A DNA stretch of 64,000 bases. Source: Deltaproteobacteria bacterium. Lineage in GTDB: Bacteria > Myxococcota_A > UBA9042. A program made the position numbers and the translations under genes. Below are positions 43,686-50,242 of the stretch, piece after piece. Within the stretch, counting starts at the first letter, position 1; each line of letters starts with the position of its first letter. The notes beneath the pieces were generated by a model. That model had not been told where the DNA came from. It saw only the letters and a list, made by a program, of their open reading frames with translations, and ran no database searches. The stretch lies in contig JACKFC010000015.1 in NCBI GenBank assembly GCA_020632665.1, forward strand, positions 1-64,000, in the 5' to 3' direction.

Positions 43686-44536
43686 TGAGCAAGCAACCCG
43701 TCGCCGGCTCACTGCTGGGCATCGACGTCTCGCATTGGCAAGGCAAGATCGACTGGAACGCCGTCGCCGGCAGCTCCACCCCCTGGGGCGCCGTCGAATT
43801 TGCCTACGCCAAGGCGAGCACCGGCAAGGGCGGTCGCGACAAGCGCTTCGTCGAGAACGCGGTTGCCGCGGCGAAGGCCGGCCTGCCGTTCGGCGCCTAC
43901 CACTGGCTCAAGCCGGGGCAGTATCTGCCCACCGAAGAGGCCGCCAACTTCGTCGCAGCGATCCAAGCCGCCCGCGCCGCCGGCGCCAAGGTCGAGCTCG
44001 CGCCGATGATCGACCTCGAGGACAAACCGGCGTCGACGATGGGCAACGATCCGCAGGCCGTCGTCGACTACGCCGACGAATTCGCCAAGGCGGTCAAGGC
44101 GGCACTCGGCCAGACGCCGATCTTGTACGTCGGCAGCAACTACGCGAAGCAGTACATGGGCACCAAGGTGCCGCCGGGCCTGCCGATCTGGGTGCCGCAG
44201 TACAACAAGCCGAGCTGCAACTACGATCCCACGGTCGCGGGCCCGAACAAGCTCAACGCCGCCACCGCGAACTGGGCGGTCTGGCAGTACTGCTCGAAGG
44301 GCAAGATCCCGGGCATCAGCGGCGACGTCGACCTGAACGCGCTGCGCAGCGACCGCATCGACGCCGTCGGCCTCAAGGGTCGACGCGTCGCCCTGCCGTC
44401 GACGACCCGCGGCGGCGCAGGCGCAGACGACAAGAAGAAGGCAGACGACGCCGGCGGCAGCACCACGCTCTACGCCGTCGGGGGCGCGCTGCTGCTGCTG
44501 ATCATCATCATCATCCTCGCGCTGCAGGCGGGGTAG
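43685..44536 (+). CDS. GH25 lysozyme with C-terminal membrane anchor
   Basis: 283 residues. The GH25 muramidase domain (about 10-215) has GIDVSHWQGKIDW, PFGAYHWLKP, MIDLEDK (catalytic Asp/Glu) and AVWQYCSKGKIPGISGDVDLN. A charged linker (DDKKKADD) and a transmembrane helix (LYAVGGALLLLIIIIILAL) end the protein. GAGGAG precedes the ATG. A membrane-anchored lysozyme fits a virion-membrane enzyme that opens a path for DNA entry, as in PRD1-like phages, or a lysis enzyme. GH25 is common in phages of Gram-positive hosts and less so in Gram-negative ones. Confidence 0.88.
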   Translation: MSKQPVAGSLLGIDVSHWQGKIDWNAVAGSSTPWGAVEFAYAKASTGKGGRDKRFVENAVAAAKAGLPFGAYHWLKPGQYLPTEEAANFVAAIQAARAAGAKVELAPMIDLEDKPASTMGNDPQAVVDYADEFAKAVKAALGQTPILYVGSNYAKQYMGTKVPPGLPIWVPQYNKPSCNYDPTVAGPNKLNAATANWAVWQYCSKGKIPGISGDVDLNALRSDRIDAVGLKGRRVALPSTTRGGAGADDKKKADDAGGSTTLYAVGGALLLLIIIIILALQAG

Positions 44537-44545
44537 GAGGTTCCC

Positions 44546-44692
44546 ATGTCCGGCAAGTACTTCGACAAGAAGACCAAGCGCTGGCGCGACCGCGACACCA
44601 AGGCCTTCGTCAAGGCACCGCGCGACGGCAAGCCCACGCCGAGCCGCAGCAGCGGCAAGGGCGGCAAGGGCGGCAAGAAGGGCAAGAAATGA
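44546..44692 (+). CDS. 48-residue Lys/Arg-rich protein
   Basis: Too short for routine gene calls. About 40% of residues are Lys or Arg, ending in repeated SGKGGKGGKKGKK. GGAGG overlaps the lysozyme stop codon, 5 bp before the ATG. Its own stop overlaps the next ATG (ATGA). Tailless phages carry small basic virion proteins that bind DNA or membranes; nucleic-acid binding is likely on charge alone. Confidence 0.6.
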   Translation: MSGKYFDKKTKRWRDRDTKAFVKAPRDGKPTPSRSSGKGGKGGKKGKK

Positions 44693-44967
44693 GCCAGGCC
44701 TCGCTCCCGATCCCGACCCGCGGCAACGTCCAGGACGCCGTCGACCAGGCCCGCTTCTGGCTCCGTACGGCGATCAAGGAAGGAAGCGGCTACGCCTTTC
44801 CTCTGGCCGTCGGCGGTACCGTCATCGCGGCGCTGCTCGTCGCCTGGGTCGCCGGCGTCCTGCTCGACGGCCTCTGGGCTGCGCTGGTCGCCGCTGCGCT
44901 CGCCGCGCTCTTCGCTCCGGCGCTCTTCAACTCCCTGCTGACGAGCTTGCTCGCCTCGATGAAGTGA
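44689..44967 (+). CDS. Small two-helix membrane protein
   Basis: 92 residues. Soluble start (VQDAVDQARFWLRTAI), then two hydrophobic helices (about 36-60 and 62-85) rich in Ala, Leu and Val. Coupled to the upstream basic protein by ATGA. Candidate virion-membrane protein or holin. Confidence 0.55.
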   Translation: MSQASLPIPTRGNVQDAVDQARFWLRTAIKEGSGYAFPLAVGGTVIAALLVAWVAGVLLDGLWAALVAAALAALFAPALFNSLLTSLLASMK

Positions 44968-44974
44968 GGCTCCG

Positions 44975-45325
44975 ATGCTCGAGTTGCTAGCCTGGCTGCT
45001 GGCCCACGGGTCGGACATCGGCAAGGCACTTCTTGCGCTGGCCCTGATCTTCACCCAGCTCGTCGGTGTCGCGAGCGTCGTGGTTCGATGGACCCCGACG
45101 CCGACCGACGACAAGTGGTTGGCACCGGTGATGCGGGTCGCCGAGTGGGTCAGCCTGGCGCTCAAGCGGCCCGCAGTCGTCGGCAAGGGCACCAAGACCG
45201 ACCAGCTCGACGTGCTGGTGGACGCCCTGCAGCGCGGCGACACCGGCGAGCTGCAGGCCATCGTCGAAGCCGTGCAGAGCTACAAGCCTCCTGCGCCCCC
45301 CCACGACACCCTCCCCGAGCACTGA
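44975..45325 (+). CDS. Provirus membrane protein, N-terminal helix
   Basis: 116 residues. One hydrophobic helix (about 15-37, IGKALLALALIFTQLVGVAS) and a soluble C-terminal part ending in a Pro-rich tail. Not recognised. Starts 7 bp after the previous gene; its stop overlaps the next ATG (TGATG). Confidence 0.55.
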   Translation: MLELLAWLLAHGSDIGKALLALALIFTQLVGVASVVVRWTPTPTDDKWLAPVMRVAEWVSLALKRPAVVGKGTKTDQLDVLVDALQRGDTGELQAIVEAVQSYKPPAPPHDTLPEH

Positions 45326-45429
45326 TGGACCCGCGCCTCGAGCTCGCCGTCGTGCTGCTCGTGGCGCTCGGTGTCGGCGCCGGCGCTGGCTTCGCGGCCG
45401 TCGTCGGCGAGCTGCTGGGCTGGTGGTGA
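45325..45429 (+). CDS. 34-residue single-pass membrane peptide
   Basis: MDPRLE followed by one hydrophobic helix (LAVVLLVALGVGAGAGFAAV) and GELLGWW. Coupled by TGATG to the upstream gene. Very short membrane proteins of this kind are usual in PRD1 and PM2. The coding call rests on coupling and hydrophobicity. Confidence 0.45.
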   Translation: MDPRLELAVVLLVALGVGAGAGFAAVVGELLGWW

Positions 45430-45451
45430 GCGCCTGCAGGAGGCCCGGGCC

Positions 45452-45703
45452 GTGAGCGTTTTCTGGACAGAGAGGGCTGGCAAGCAACTCGCGGCTATTC
45501 AGCGCAGTGACGCGAAGCTCGCGGGCCAAGTGAAGCTCGCCGTCGAGAAGCTCCACGATACTGGACACGGCGACGTGAAGATGCTCAAGGGGGCGCCCGG
45601 CGAGTTTCGCGTGCGGGTCCGGAAGTATCGGATCAAGGGGTACTGGGACGGCGACGTGCTCGTGGTCCTCGAGGTCGGCCACCGGAGCTCGATCTACCGC
45701 TAG
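45452..45703 (+). CDS. RelE/ParE-family toxin-like protein
   Basis: 83 residues from a GTG with GGAGG 8 bp upstream. WTERAGKQLAAIQRSD, then HDTGHGDVKMLKGAPGEFRV, RVRKYRIKGYWDGDVLVVLE and a closing VGHRSSIYR follow the RelE fold pattern (helices, 'L.G...ffRvRvg.yRi', strand, 'i..r..iYr'). It may cleave ribosome-bound mRNA. Its stop touches the stop of the opposite-strand small gene, a likely antitoxin. It may serve as a stability module of the provirus. Confidence 0.75.
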   Translation: MSVFWTERAGKQLAAIQRSDAKLAGQVKLAVEKLHDTGHGDVKMLKGAPGEFRVRVRKYRIKGYWDGDVLVVLEVGHRSSIYR

Positions 45704-45874
45704 CTACAGGCCGAGCTCCTTCATGAGCTCGTCGTGCGGGATCAGCTTCTTCGGCTTGCGCCGCGGCGGCGCGACCTCGACGAACTCCACGATGACGAGC
45801 TCGTTGAGACGTGGCTCCGGTTTCTTCTGCCGAGCGGCCTTCTCGCTCTTCGCCTTCCTCGGTGTCTCTCGCAT
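45704..45874 (-). CDS. 56-residue opposite-strand gene, candidate antitoxin
   Basis: Starts at the ATG at 45874 with GGAGG 8 bp upstream and has its own promoter. Basic N-terminal half (RETPRKAKSEKAARQKKPEP) and a C-terminal LIPHDELMKELGL helix of the kind antitoxins use to wrap toxins. Its stop codon directly adjoins the RelE-like stop, so the two genes are tail-to-tail with no gap. No known antitoxin fold is recognised with certainty. Confidence 0.5.
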   Translation of the reverse strand: MRETPRKAKSEKAARQKKPEPRLNELVIVEFVEVAPPRRKPKKLIPHDELMKELGL

Positions 45875-45907
45875 GGGGTCGTCCTCCGCGACAATCTGGC
45901 CGGTCGA

Positions 45908-45936
45908 AGACTAGCAGGCGCCCCGAGGCGTGCCAA
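45908..45936 (-). promoter_or_regulatory. Promoter of the candidate antitoxin
   Basis: Minus strand TTGGCA (45936-45931), 17-bp spacer, TAGTCT (45913-45908), 34 bp upstream of the ATG at 45874. Confidence 0.45.
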
Positions 45937-46030
45937 GAACCGTCGCCCTCGGCCGACGACGACGCGTAGCTCAGGACCTCGCGCGACCCGTCGACGACGC
46001 CTCGAGGCCGCGCTTGTCGCGGTGCGGTTC

Positions 46031-46059
46031 TTGATGGAATGGCGAGTGGATCCTACCCT
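46031..46059 (+). promoter_or_regulatory. Promoter of the two-gene accessory unit
   Basis: TTGATG at 46031-46036, 17-bp spacer, TACCCT at 46054-46059; the ATG at 46094 is 34 bp downstream. The unit therefore appears to be transcribed apart from the late genes. Confidence 0.45.
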
Positions 46060-46093
46060 TCCCTCCGAGGAGGCCAGAGGGCCAAGGTGACGC

Positions 46094-46885
46094 ATGGAAA
46101 GCAGGCTCGAGATCGAAGACATGCTCTCTTTGCTGGCGACCTTCGATGCGCCAACGCACGCACCGGAGGCGGCGGCCAAGGTCCACCCGACGCAACGTGC
46201 AATCGTGGAAATGGCCGAGAGCACGGCACTCAAGGTCGTCCGCGAACTCCTGAAGTGGAGGACGGAGGAAGATCTCGAGGACGCCCTCGACATTCTCTCG
46301 CGGTCTGACCAGGTCCTCGCCTTGCGGGACGAGAGCTTCGCCAACATGGGGCGCAGCGCGGCGCTCGGGCTACCGATGGAATGGCGGACCGAGGAAGATT
46401 TCGCGCACGCGCTTCGGCAGGCCTTCGGCGGCTGGCGGCTACGCGGACTCCGCGCGAAAGTGGCGGCGCTTGCAGCGACGCAGCTTTCGGGAGCGCAGCC
46501 GATGCTCGAGCAAGCCGTGGCGAACTGCGAGGAGCTACCGCAGCAGCGTGAGATCCTGGAGATGATGCTGGATTGGCGGACACCCAAGACGATACGCGAT
46601 GGCTACCTCGCGCAGTTGCAGTGCGAAGCGTTTTGGCTCGCCGCCTATGGCTTGAACTTCGGCGGCAAGCGCACTCCTTCCGAAGCATGGAGTAGGGTGC
46701 TGCTCGAGCGATTCATCGCGATTGCACCGGCCCAGCTGCGGCTCCTCGCCACTGCCCGCGGAGAGGCAATCGTTCTTGCCGATGGCGGACGCGTCGAGCC
46801 GGCGACCATGGACGAGCTGGGACGCGAGGTCCTGCTGCAGGCGGCTGAGATGGTACAACTCGGTGGTAGCCCGACCCCGCCATGA
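46094..46885 (+). CDS. Hypothetical helical accessory protein of the provirus
   Basis: 263 residues, all-helical, not recognised. An internal imperfect repeat is visible: LLKWRTEEDLEDAL, PMEWRTEEDFAHAL and MLDWRTPKTIRDGY, each a 'WRT' turn followed by an acidic helix, spaced about 40-70 residues. This suggests a repeat-type helical solenoid. Overlaps the next gene by ATGA and shares its promoter, so the two likely work together. It stands outside the structural block, as expected for a lysogeny-expressed cargo (moron) gene. Confidence 0.55.
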   Translation: MESRLEIEDMLSLLATFDAPTHAPEAAAKVHPTQRAIVEMAESTALKVVRELLKWRTEEDLEDALDILSRSDQVLALRDESFANMGRSAALGLPMEWRTEEDFAHALRQAFGGWRLRGLRAKVAALAATQLSGAQPMLEQAVANCEELPQQREILEMMLDWRTPKTIRDGYLAQLQCEAFWLAAYGLNFGGKRTPSEAWSRVLLERFIAIAPAQLRLLATARGEAIVLADGGRVEPATMDELGREVLLQAAEMVQLGGSPTPP

Positions 46886-47298
46886 CCAGCCCAGGCCGCG
46901 CCTACTTTCGGTCGCGATACGGCGCGCATCGCGCAGTCGTTCTATCGGCCTTCCGCGAAGAGACCGAAGATGGACAAGCCCTCACCTCACGCATCCTCGT
47001 GATTCACGGGACAAGCAACGCGGAGCTCGAGGGGCCGAGCGTGGTCGTCGAGCCAAAGACGGCCAACGGTGAGCAGCTCGGGCTAACGCAGCGGACGTAC
47101 TTCTACCCGGGAGATGCGTGCTGGGTCTGGGGAGACGAGCTCGAGCGCAAGTCGCCGATCGGCACCGTGTCGCTACGCCTGGTGGCACGCCTGCGCCAAA
47201 TGGTGCTCGAGTCGAGCGTAAGGCCAACGGAGTGCGGCGGCCAGGGTGAGCCCCCTCGGACCCGGACCGAGATCGAACAGAACGCCGGCGGCGGTTGA
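46882..47298 (+). CDS. Small beta-barrel-like protein, weak PemK/MazF resemblance
   Basis: 138 residues. GRAYFRSRYGAHRAVVLSAF, LVIHGTSN, VVVEPKTAN and QRTYFYPGDACWVW recall the strand order of PemK/MazF (kid) toxins, but key residues cannot be matched with confidence. Coupled to the upstream WRT-repeat gene by ATGA. If a toxin, the upstream partner could be the antidote. The function is not known. Confidence 0.45.
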   Translation: MTSPGRAYFRSRYGAHRAVVLSAFREETEDGQALTSRILVIHGTSNAELEGPSVVVEPKTANGEQLGLTQRTYFYPGDACWVWGDELERKSPIGTVSLRLVARLRQMVLESSVRPTECGGQGEPPRTRTEIEQNAGGG

Positions 47299-47345
47299 GC
47301 CCGCGGCCGCGCACACTCGACCCGAGCCACCATCAACCGGCCTGG

Positions 47346-47807
47346 TCATCCGTCGCAGCCTGGCGTCGGCGACACACGGCCGCATGGCCGCAACGCCGCG
47401 CTCGATGCAGGAAACGCATACTGCGACGCATCGCACGCATCCGAGCACGCATCGTCGGCGAGCAAGTCCGGAGCGGCCGGATCGACCCCCAAAATCCCGC
47501 ATCCCGTCGACGCATGAAACGCATACCGCGACGCATCGGCCGCATCCGCGGACGCATCGCCGGCGAGCAGATCCGGAGCGGCCGGATCGACCCCCAAAAT
47601 CCCGCGTCCCGCCAGTCCGTGAAACGCATACCGCGACGCATCGACCGCATCCGAGGACGCATCGCGACGCATGGGGCCACGCATCGCGCGCGAAGCCCCC
47701 CTAGCGCCCTGGCCGATCTGGACCAAGCGCCACGCCGCCCACCCCACGCCGGCGGCGCCGCCAACGCCGGCGACAACTGCGGCTACATCTCCTGCTGTCC
47801 ATGCCAT
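47346..47807 (-). CDS. Minus-strand membrane protein with 35-residue repeats
   Basis: 153 residues from the ATG at 47807; GGGAG lies upstream. N-terminal hydrophobic helix (VAAVVAGVGGAAGVGWAAWRL), then two and a half copies of a 35-residue repeat containing DASRYAFH, GILGVDPAAPDLLAG and DASADAADAS. The repeat is the protein reading of a 105-bp DNA repeat. It follows the HTH gene by 36 bp on the same strand, probably in one operon. A plus-strand open frame over the same DNA reads as Arg-rich nonsense, so this strand is preferred; confidence is limited because the DNA repeat could itself be the functional element. Confidence 0.45.
   Translation of the reverse strand: MAWTAGDVAAVVAGVGGAAGVGWAAWRLVQIGQGARGASRAMRGPMRRDASSDAVDASRYAFHGLAGRGILGVDPAAPDLLAGDASADAADASRYAFHASTGCGILGVDPAAPDLLADDACSDACDASQYAFPASSAALRPCGRVSPTPGCDG
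47411..47664 (+). repeat. 105-bp tandem repeat, 2.4 copies
   Basis: Copies start at 47411, 47516 and 47621 with GAAACGCATA. Each carries three or four GCATC words and a shared GATCGACCCCCAAAATCCCG segment (the third copy is cut short). The period is a multiple of three. The GCATC word is the one enriched at 36.2-36.6 kb, so the same protein may bind both clusters. Confidence 0.85.
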
Positions 47808-47843
47808 CGCCCTCTCCCTCGAGGGCGCCTACTGCCGATGGAG

Positions 47844-48254
47844 CTATGCGGCGGACTTCTTCGACCGCTCGAGCTGCTCGAGCTGGGTGAGGAAGCCTTT
47901 TTCGCGGGCGATGCGGCGGGCTTCGTCCCAACGCATGCACCATTGTCCGCGCACCTTCACGCCCTCTGCCTGTCCGCGCCTGATCCAGTTCCGCACCGCT
48001 GCATCCGTGACACCGGCGATCTCGGCAATCTCGGCACCAGCAACCAGGTCGCTGTCCGGATTGTCGATCCGGTTGCCGGCCTCGAGCCGCTGTGCGACCC
48101 AGGCCTTCAGCGCCGATTCGGTGAACACGACCTGGGGCCCCGGGATGTCGAGCGTCTCGATTTCGCCCAACCGCACGGCCTTCCAGACCGTGTGCGGTGA
48201 GATCCCGAGCTGCTCGGCAGCGGTGACGGCGGTCAACAAGGTCTCCTTCTCCAT
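47844..48254 (-). CDS. Tandem helix-turn-helix regulator, candidate repressor or excisionase
   Basis: 136 residues from the ATG at 48254 (AAGGA 9 bp upstream). Two MerR/excisionase-type winged HTH units: TAVTAAEQLGISPHTVWKAV ... VVFTESALKAWV (about 5-55) and AGAEIAEIAGVTDAAVRNWI ... WCMRWDEARRIA (about 67-115). A basic, helical tail follows. It lies divergent from the early genes with a palindrome between them. This matches a lysogeny repressor that blocks 48383-51460. A Xis-type recombination factor is the alternative. Confidence 0.7.
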   Translation of the reverse strand: MEKETLLTAVTAAEQLGISPHTVWKAVRLGEIETLDIPGPQVVFTESALKAWVAQRLEAGNRIDNPDSDLVAGAEIAEIAGVTDAAVRNWIRRGQAEGVKVRGQWCMRWDEARRIAREKGFLTQLEQLERSKKSAA

Positions 48255-48314
48255 CGACGCCAATCCTTGGCGGCGCCCTGCACGCCAGCCAGCTTCGGGG
48301 CTTGGTGTTCTTGC

Positions 48315-48329
48315 GTCAAGTCGCTTGAC
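48315..48329 (+). promoter_or_regulatory. Operator palindrome on the early promoter
   Basis: GTCAAG-TCG-CTTGAC, perfect 6-bp arms. Its right arm is inside the -35 box (TTGACA, 48325-48330), so a bound regulator would block the early promoter. It lies 60 bp from the start of the divergent HTH gene. Confidence 0.5.
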
Positions 48330-48353
48330 AGACGAAACACGAGCCCCTACGTT
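48325..48353 (+). promoter_or_regulatory. Early promoter of the provirus
   Basis: TTGACA at 48325-48330, exact 17-bp spacer, TACGTT at 48348-48353; the first early ATG is at 48383. A consensus -35 with ideal spacing. Confidence 0.55.
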
Positions 48354-48382
48354 CGCCCCAGGACCCACCCGGAGGCGGACCC

Positions 48383-48664
48383 ATGAGCGACCAACCAGCC
48401 CCAGCGCCGCAGGGAACGCCGGGGAACAACAAGGCAAGCAGCAGCGCGGTACAGCTCACCGCCATCGTCACCACCGCTGCGCCCGACCAAGCGGAGCACC
48501 CCGCCGTCACGGCGTGGCGCGCGCTGGTCGCCAGCACGAAACCCGGCAACGACGCCACACCCGCGGCCCTCGCGCTGTACCGGCAGGTGCGCGCCGCCGG
48601 CCTGGACGAAGAGGCCGCGCGGCAGCTCCTGAAATTCGCGGCGCTCGCCGCTGATCCGCAGTAG
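48383..48664 (+). CDS. Hypothetical first early gene
   Basis: 93 residues, with GGAGG 7 bp upstream. Pro/Asn/Ser-rich start and a helical C-terminal half (AALALYRQVRAAGLDEEAAR). Not recognised. First gene behind the operator-controlled promoter, so probably expressed early. Confidence 0.55.
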   Translation: MSDQPAPAPQGTPGNNKASSSAVQLTAIVTTAAPDQAEHPAVTAWRALVASTKPGNDATPAALALYRQVRAAGLDEEAARQLLKFAALAADPQ

Positions 48665-48691
48665 CCGCCCTCGAGCGGCGTTGGAGGTCCC

Positions 48692-49597
48692 ATGGACGGC
48701 AACCCCACCATCATCGGCGCCGGCGACGCTGCGCCCAACCAGCCGTCCGACGTCGTCGACGTCCGTCGCGCCTGGCTCGAAGAACTCGCGCCGTCAAAGC
48801 GTCCCGAGCTCCCCAGCCTCGCCGAGGTCGACCGCGGAACGATCCTGGTCGTGTCGGCGCGCCTCTGCGATGCCGTCGTCGCTGACGCCGCCGAGCACGC
48901 GCACCAGGCGATGTTCGACCTGAAAGCCGGCCTCGCCTCGGTGCTGCAAGTCGGCCGTGACGAGCTCGACGCCGTAGGTCCGGACCGCGCCGTCCGCGCA
49001 CGCGAGGTCGACGCCAGGCAGCGAGACCTCTCGCTCATCGGCGTGCTCGCGGAAGAGCACCACCGGGCCATCGACGGCAGCTTCGGGCCGCGATCCCACT
49101 TCCACGCCGGCGCATTCGCCGCGCAGCGGGACCGAGCGCTGCGCGACGCCATGCGCGCGCTCAAGCGCGCGGCCTGCCGCGACGTCGCGGCATCCGCCGG
49201 CGCCGCTGCGCGGCCGTCGCCGGCGACGGCGACCCTGGTACAGGCGATCGCCGCCTGGTGGCCGCGGCAGGAGCTGAGCTCCGACGTCGTCGGCGTCCTC
49301 GCGGCCGACGGCCGATTCGACGCAGAGCTCCAGGCACGCGGCGAGCAACTCGGTGTCCCGGCCGAGCTCTTCGCCGCGCCTGGCAGGCTGGGCGACGACC
49401 TGCTCACAGCCATCGACGCCGGCACGACAGAGGCCGTGCAGGACGCTTTCGTGGCTCTGCTCGCGCAGGTCTGCACCGACGCCGGGGTGCCGGTGCGCGG
49501 TGCGCGCGACCTGGCCGACGTCGTCGGCGAGCGCATCGATCGCATCGCCGGCGCGATGGCGAACGACCAGGCCCGCGACCTCGGCAACGGCCAATAG
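48692..49597 (+). CDS. Hypothetical helical early protein
   Basis: 301 residues with GGAGG upstream of the ATG; Asp/Ala/Arg-rich, helical, Cys-poor. Not recognised; no nuclease, polymerase or helicase motif visible. Lies in the early operon between 48383 and the integrase. Confidence 0.55.
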   Translation: MDGNPTIIGAGDAAPNQPSDVVDVRRAWLEELAPSKRPELPSLAEVDRGTILVVSARLCDAVVADAAEHAHQAMFDLKAGLASVLQVGRDELDAVGPDRAVRAREVDARQRDLSLIGVLAEEHHRAIDGSFGPRSHFHAGAFAAQRDRALRDAMRALKRAACRDVAASAGAAARPSPATATLVQAIAAWWPRQELSSDVVGVLAADGRFDAELQARGEQLGVPAELFAAPGRLGDDLLTAIDAGTTEAVQDAFVALLAQVCTDAGVPVRGARDLADVVGERIDRIAGAMANDQARDLGNGQ

Positions 49598-49624
49598 CCC
49601 GACGCCGCTGGCAGGAGACCGCCG

Positions 49625-50203
49625 ATGCAATCCATCCGACTCGACCGGCTCGACAAATCCAGCAAGCAACGCCTGGAGCGAGTCCTCAATGCGTATGCCC
49701 GCGCCGCCGAGGCGGAGGTTGCCGCCATCGAGGCGTCCGGTCTCGCGGCCATCGATGCTCGGCATACAGAGCTCGGAGACGCCCACGAGGCGTTCCTCGA
49801 TGAGCTGTGCGCGGCAGAAGAACGGTTGGGCGATGCGCTGGATGCCGTCCACGGCGACTGGGAGTCGGGACCACCGATCGCCGGCGACGTCCTGCCTGAC
49901 CTGGCCGCCGCGGCAGAGGAACTGCTCGAGCGCCGCCGCGAGGACCGTGAGATGCTTGCGCGCTGCAAGGCAGCCCTAGCTTGGACCGTACAGGCCCGCA
50001 AGCCGCTCGAGCGCGCCACCCGCCGCAGGCTCAAGGCTCGTGGGCGCCTGATCGACCTTGTCGCCGAGCTCGCGGACGTGCAGCACGTCAACCCCAGTCG
50101 ACCGACCAACGTGCTGCACGTCACCGTTGCGGCGGGCCTGCCAGCTCCGCACAACAGCGAAGTGGTGGCCATCAACCGCCAAACCGGCGAGCTCGAGGCT
50201 TGA
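49625..50203 (+). CDS. Hypothetical coiled-coil early protein
   Basis: 192 residues. Residues about 10-150 are strongly helical with heptad-like Leu/Ala spacing (LERVLNAYARAAEAEVAAIE, LAAAAEELLERRREDREMLA). A short beta-like tail follows. Not recognised. It lies directly upstream of the integrase (39 bp). Confidence 0.55.
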   Translation: MQSIRLDRLDKSSKQRLERVLNAYARAAEAEVAAIEASGLAAIDARHTELGDAHEAFLDELCAAEERLGDALDAVHGDWESGPPIAGDVLPDLAAAAEELLERRREDREMLARCKAALAWTVQARKPLERATRRRLKARGRLIDLVAELADVQHVNPSRPTNVLHVTVAAGLPAPHNSEVVAINRQTGELEA

Positions 50204-50242
50204 TGCTTCACTCCGCCGACCCACAGGCCAGGAGGTAGGCCG

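Noticed and set aside
47411..47664. CRISPR array or plus-strand Arg-rich repeat protein
   Set aside because: A 105-bp unit without distinct spacers is a tandem repeat; the plus-strand reading is Arg/Ile monotony without a ribosome site.
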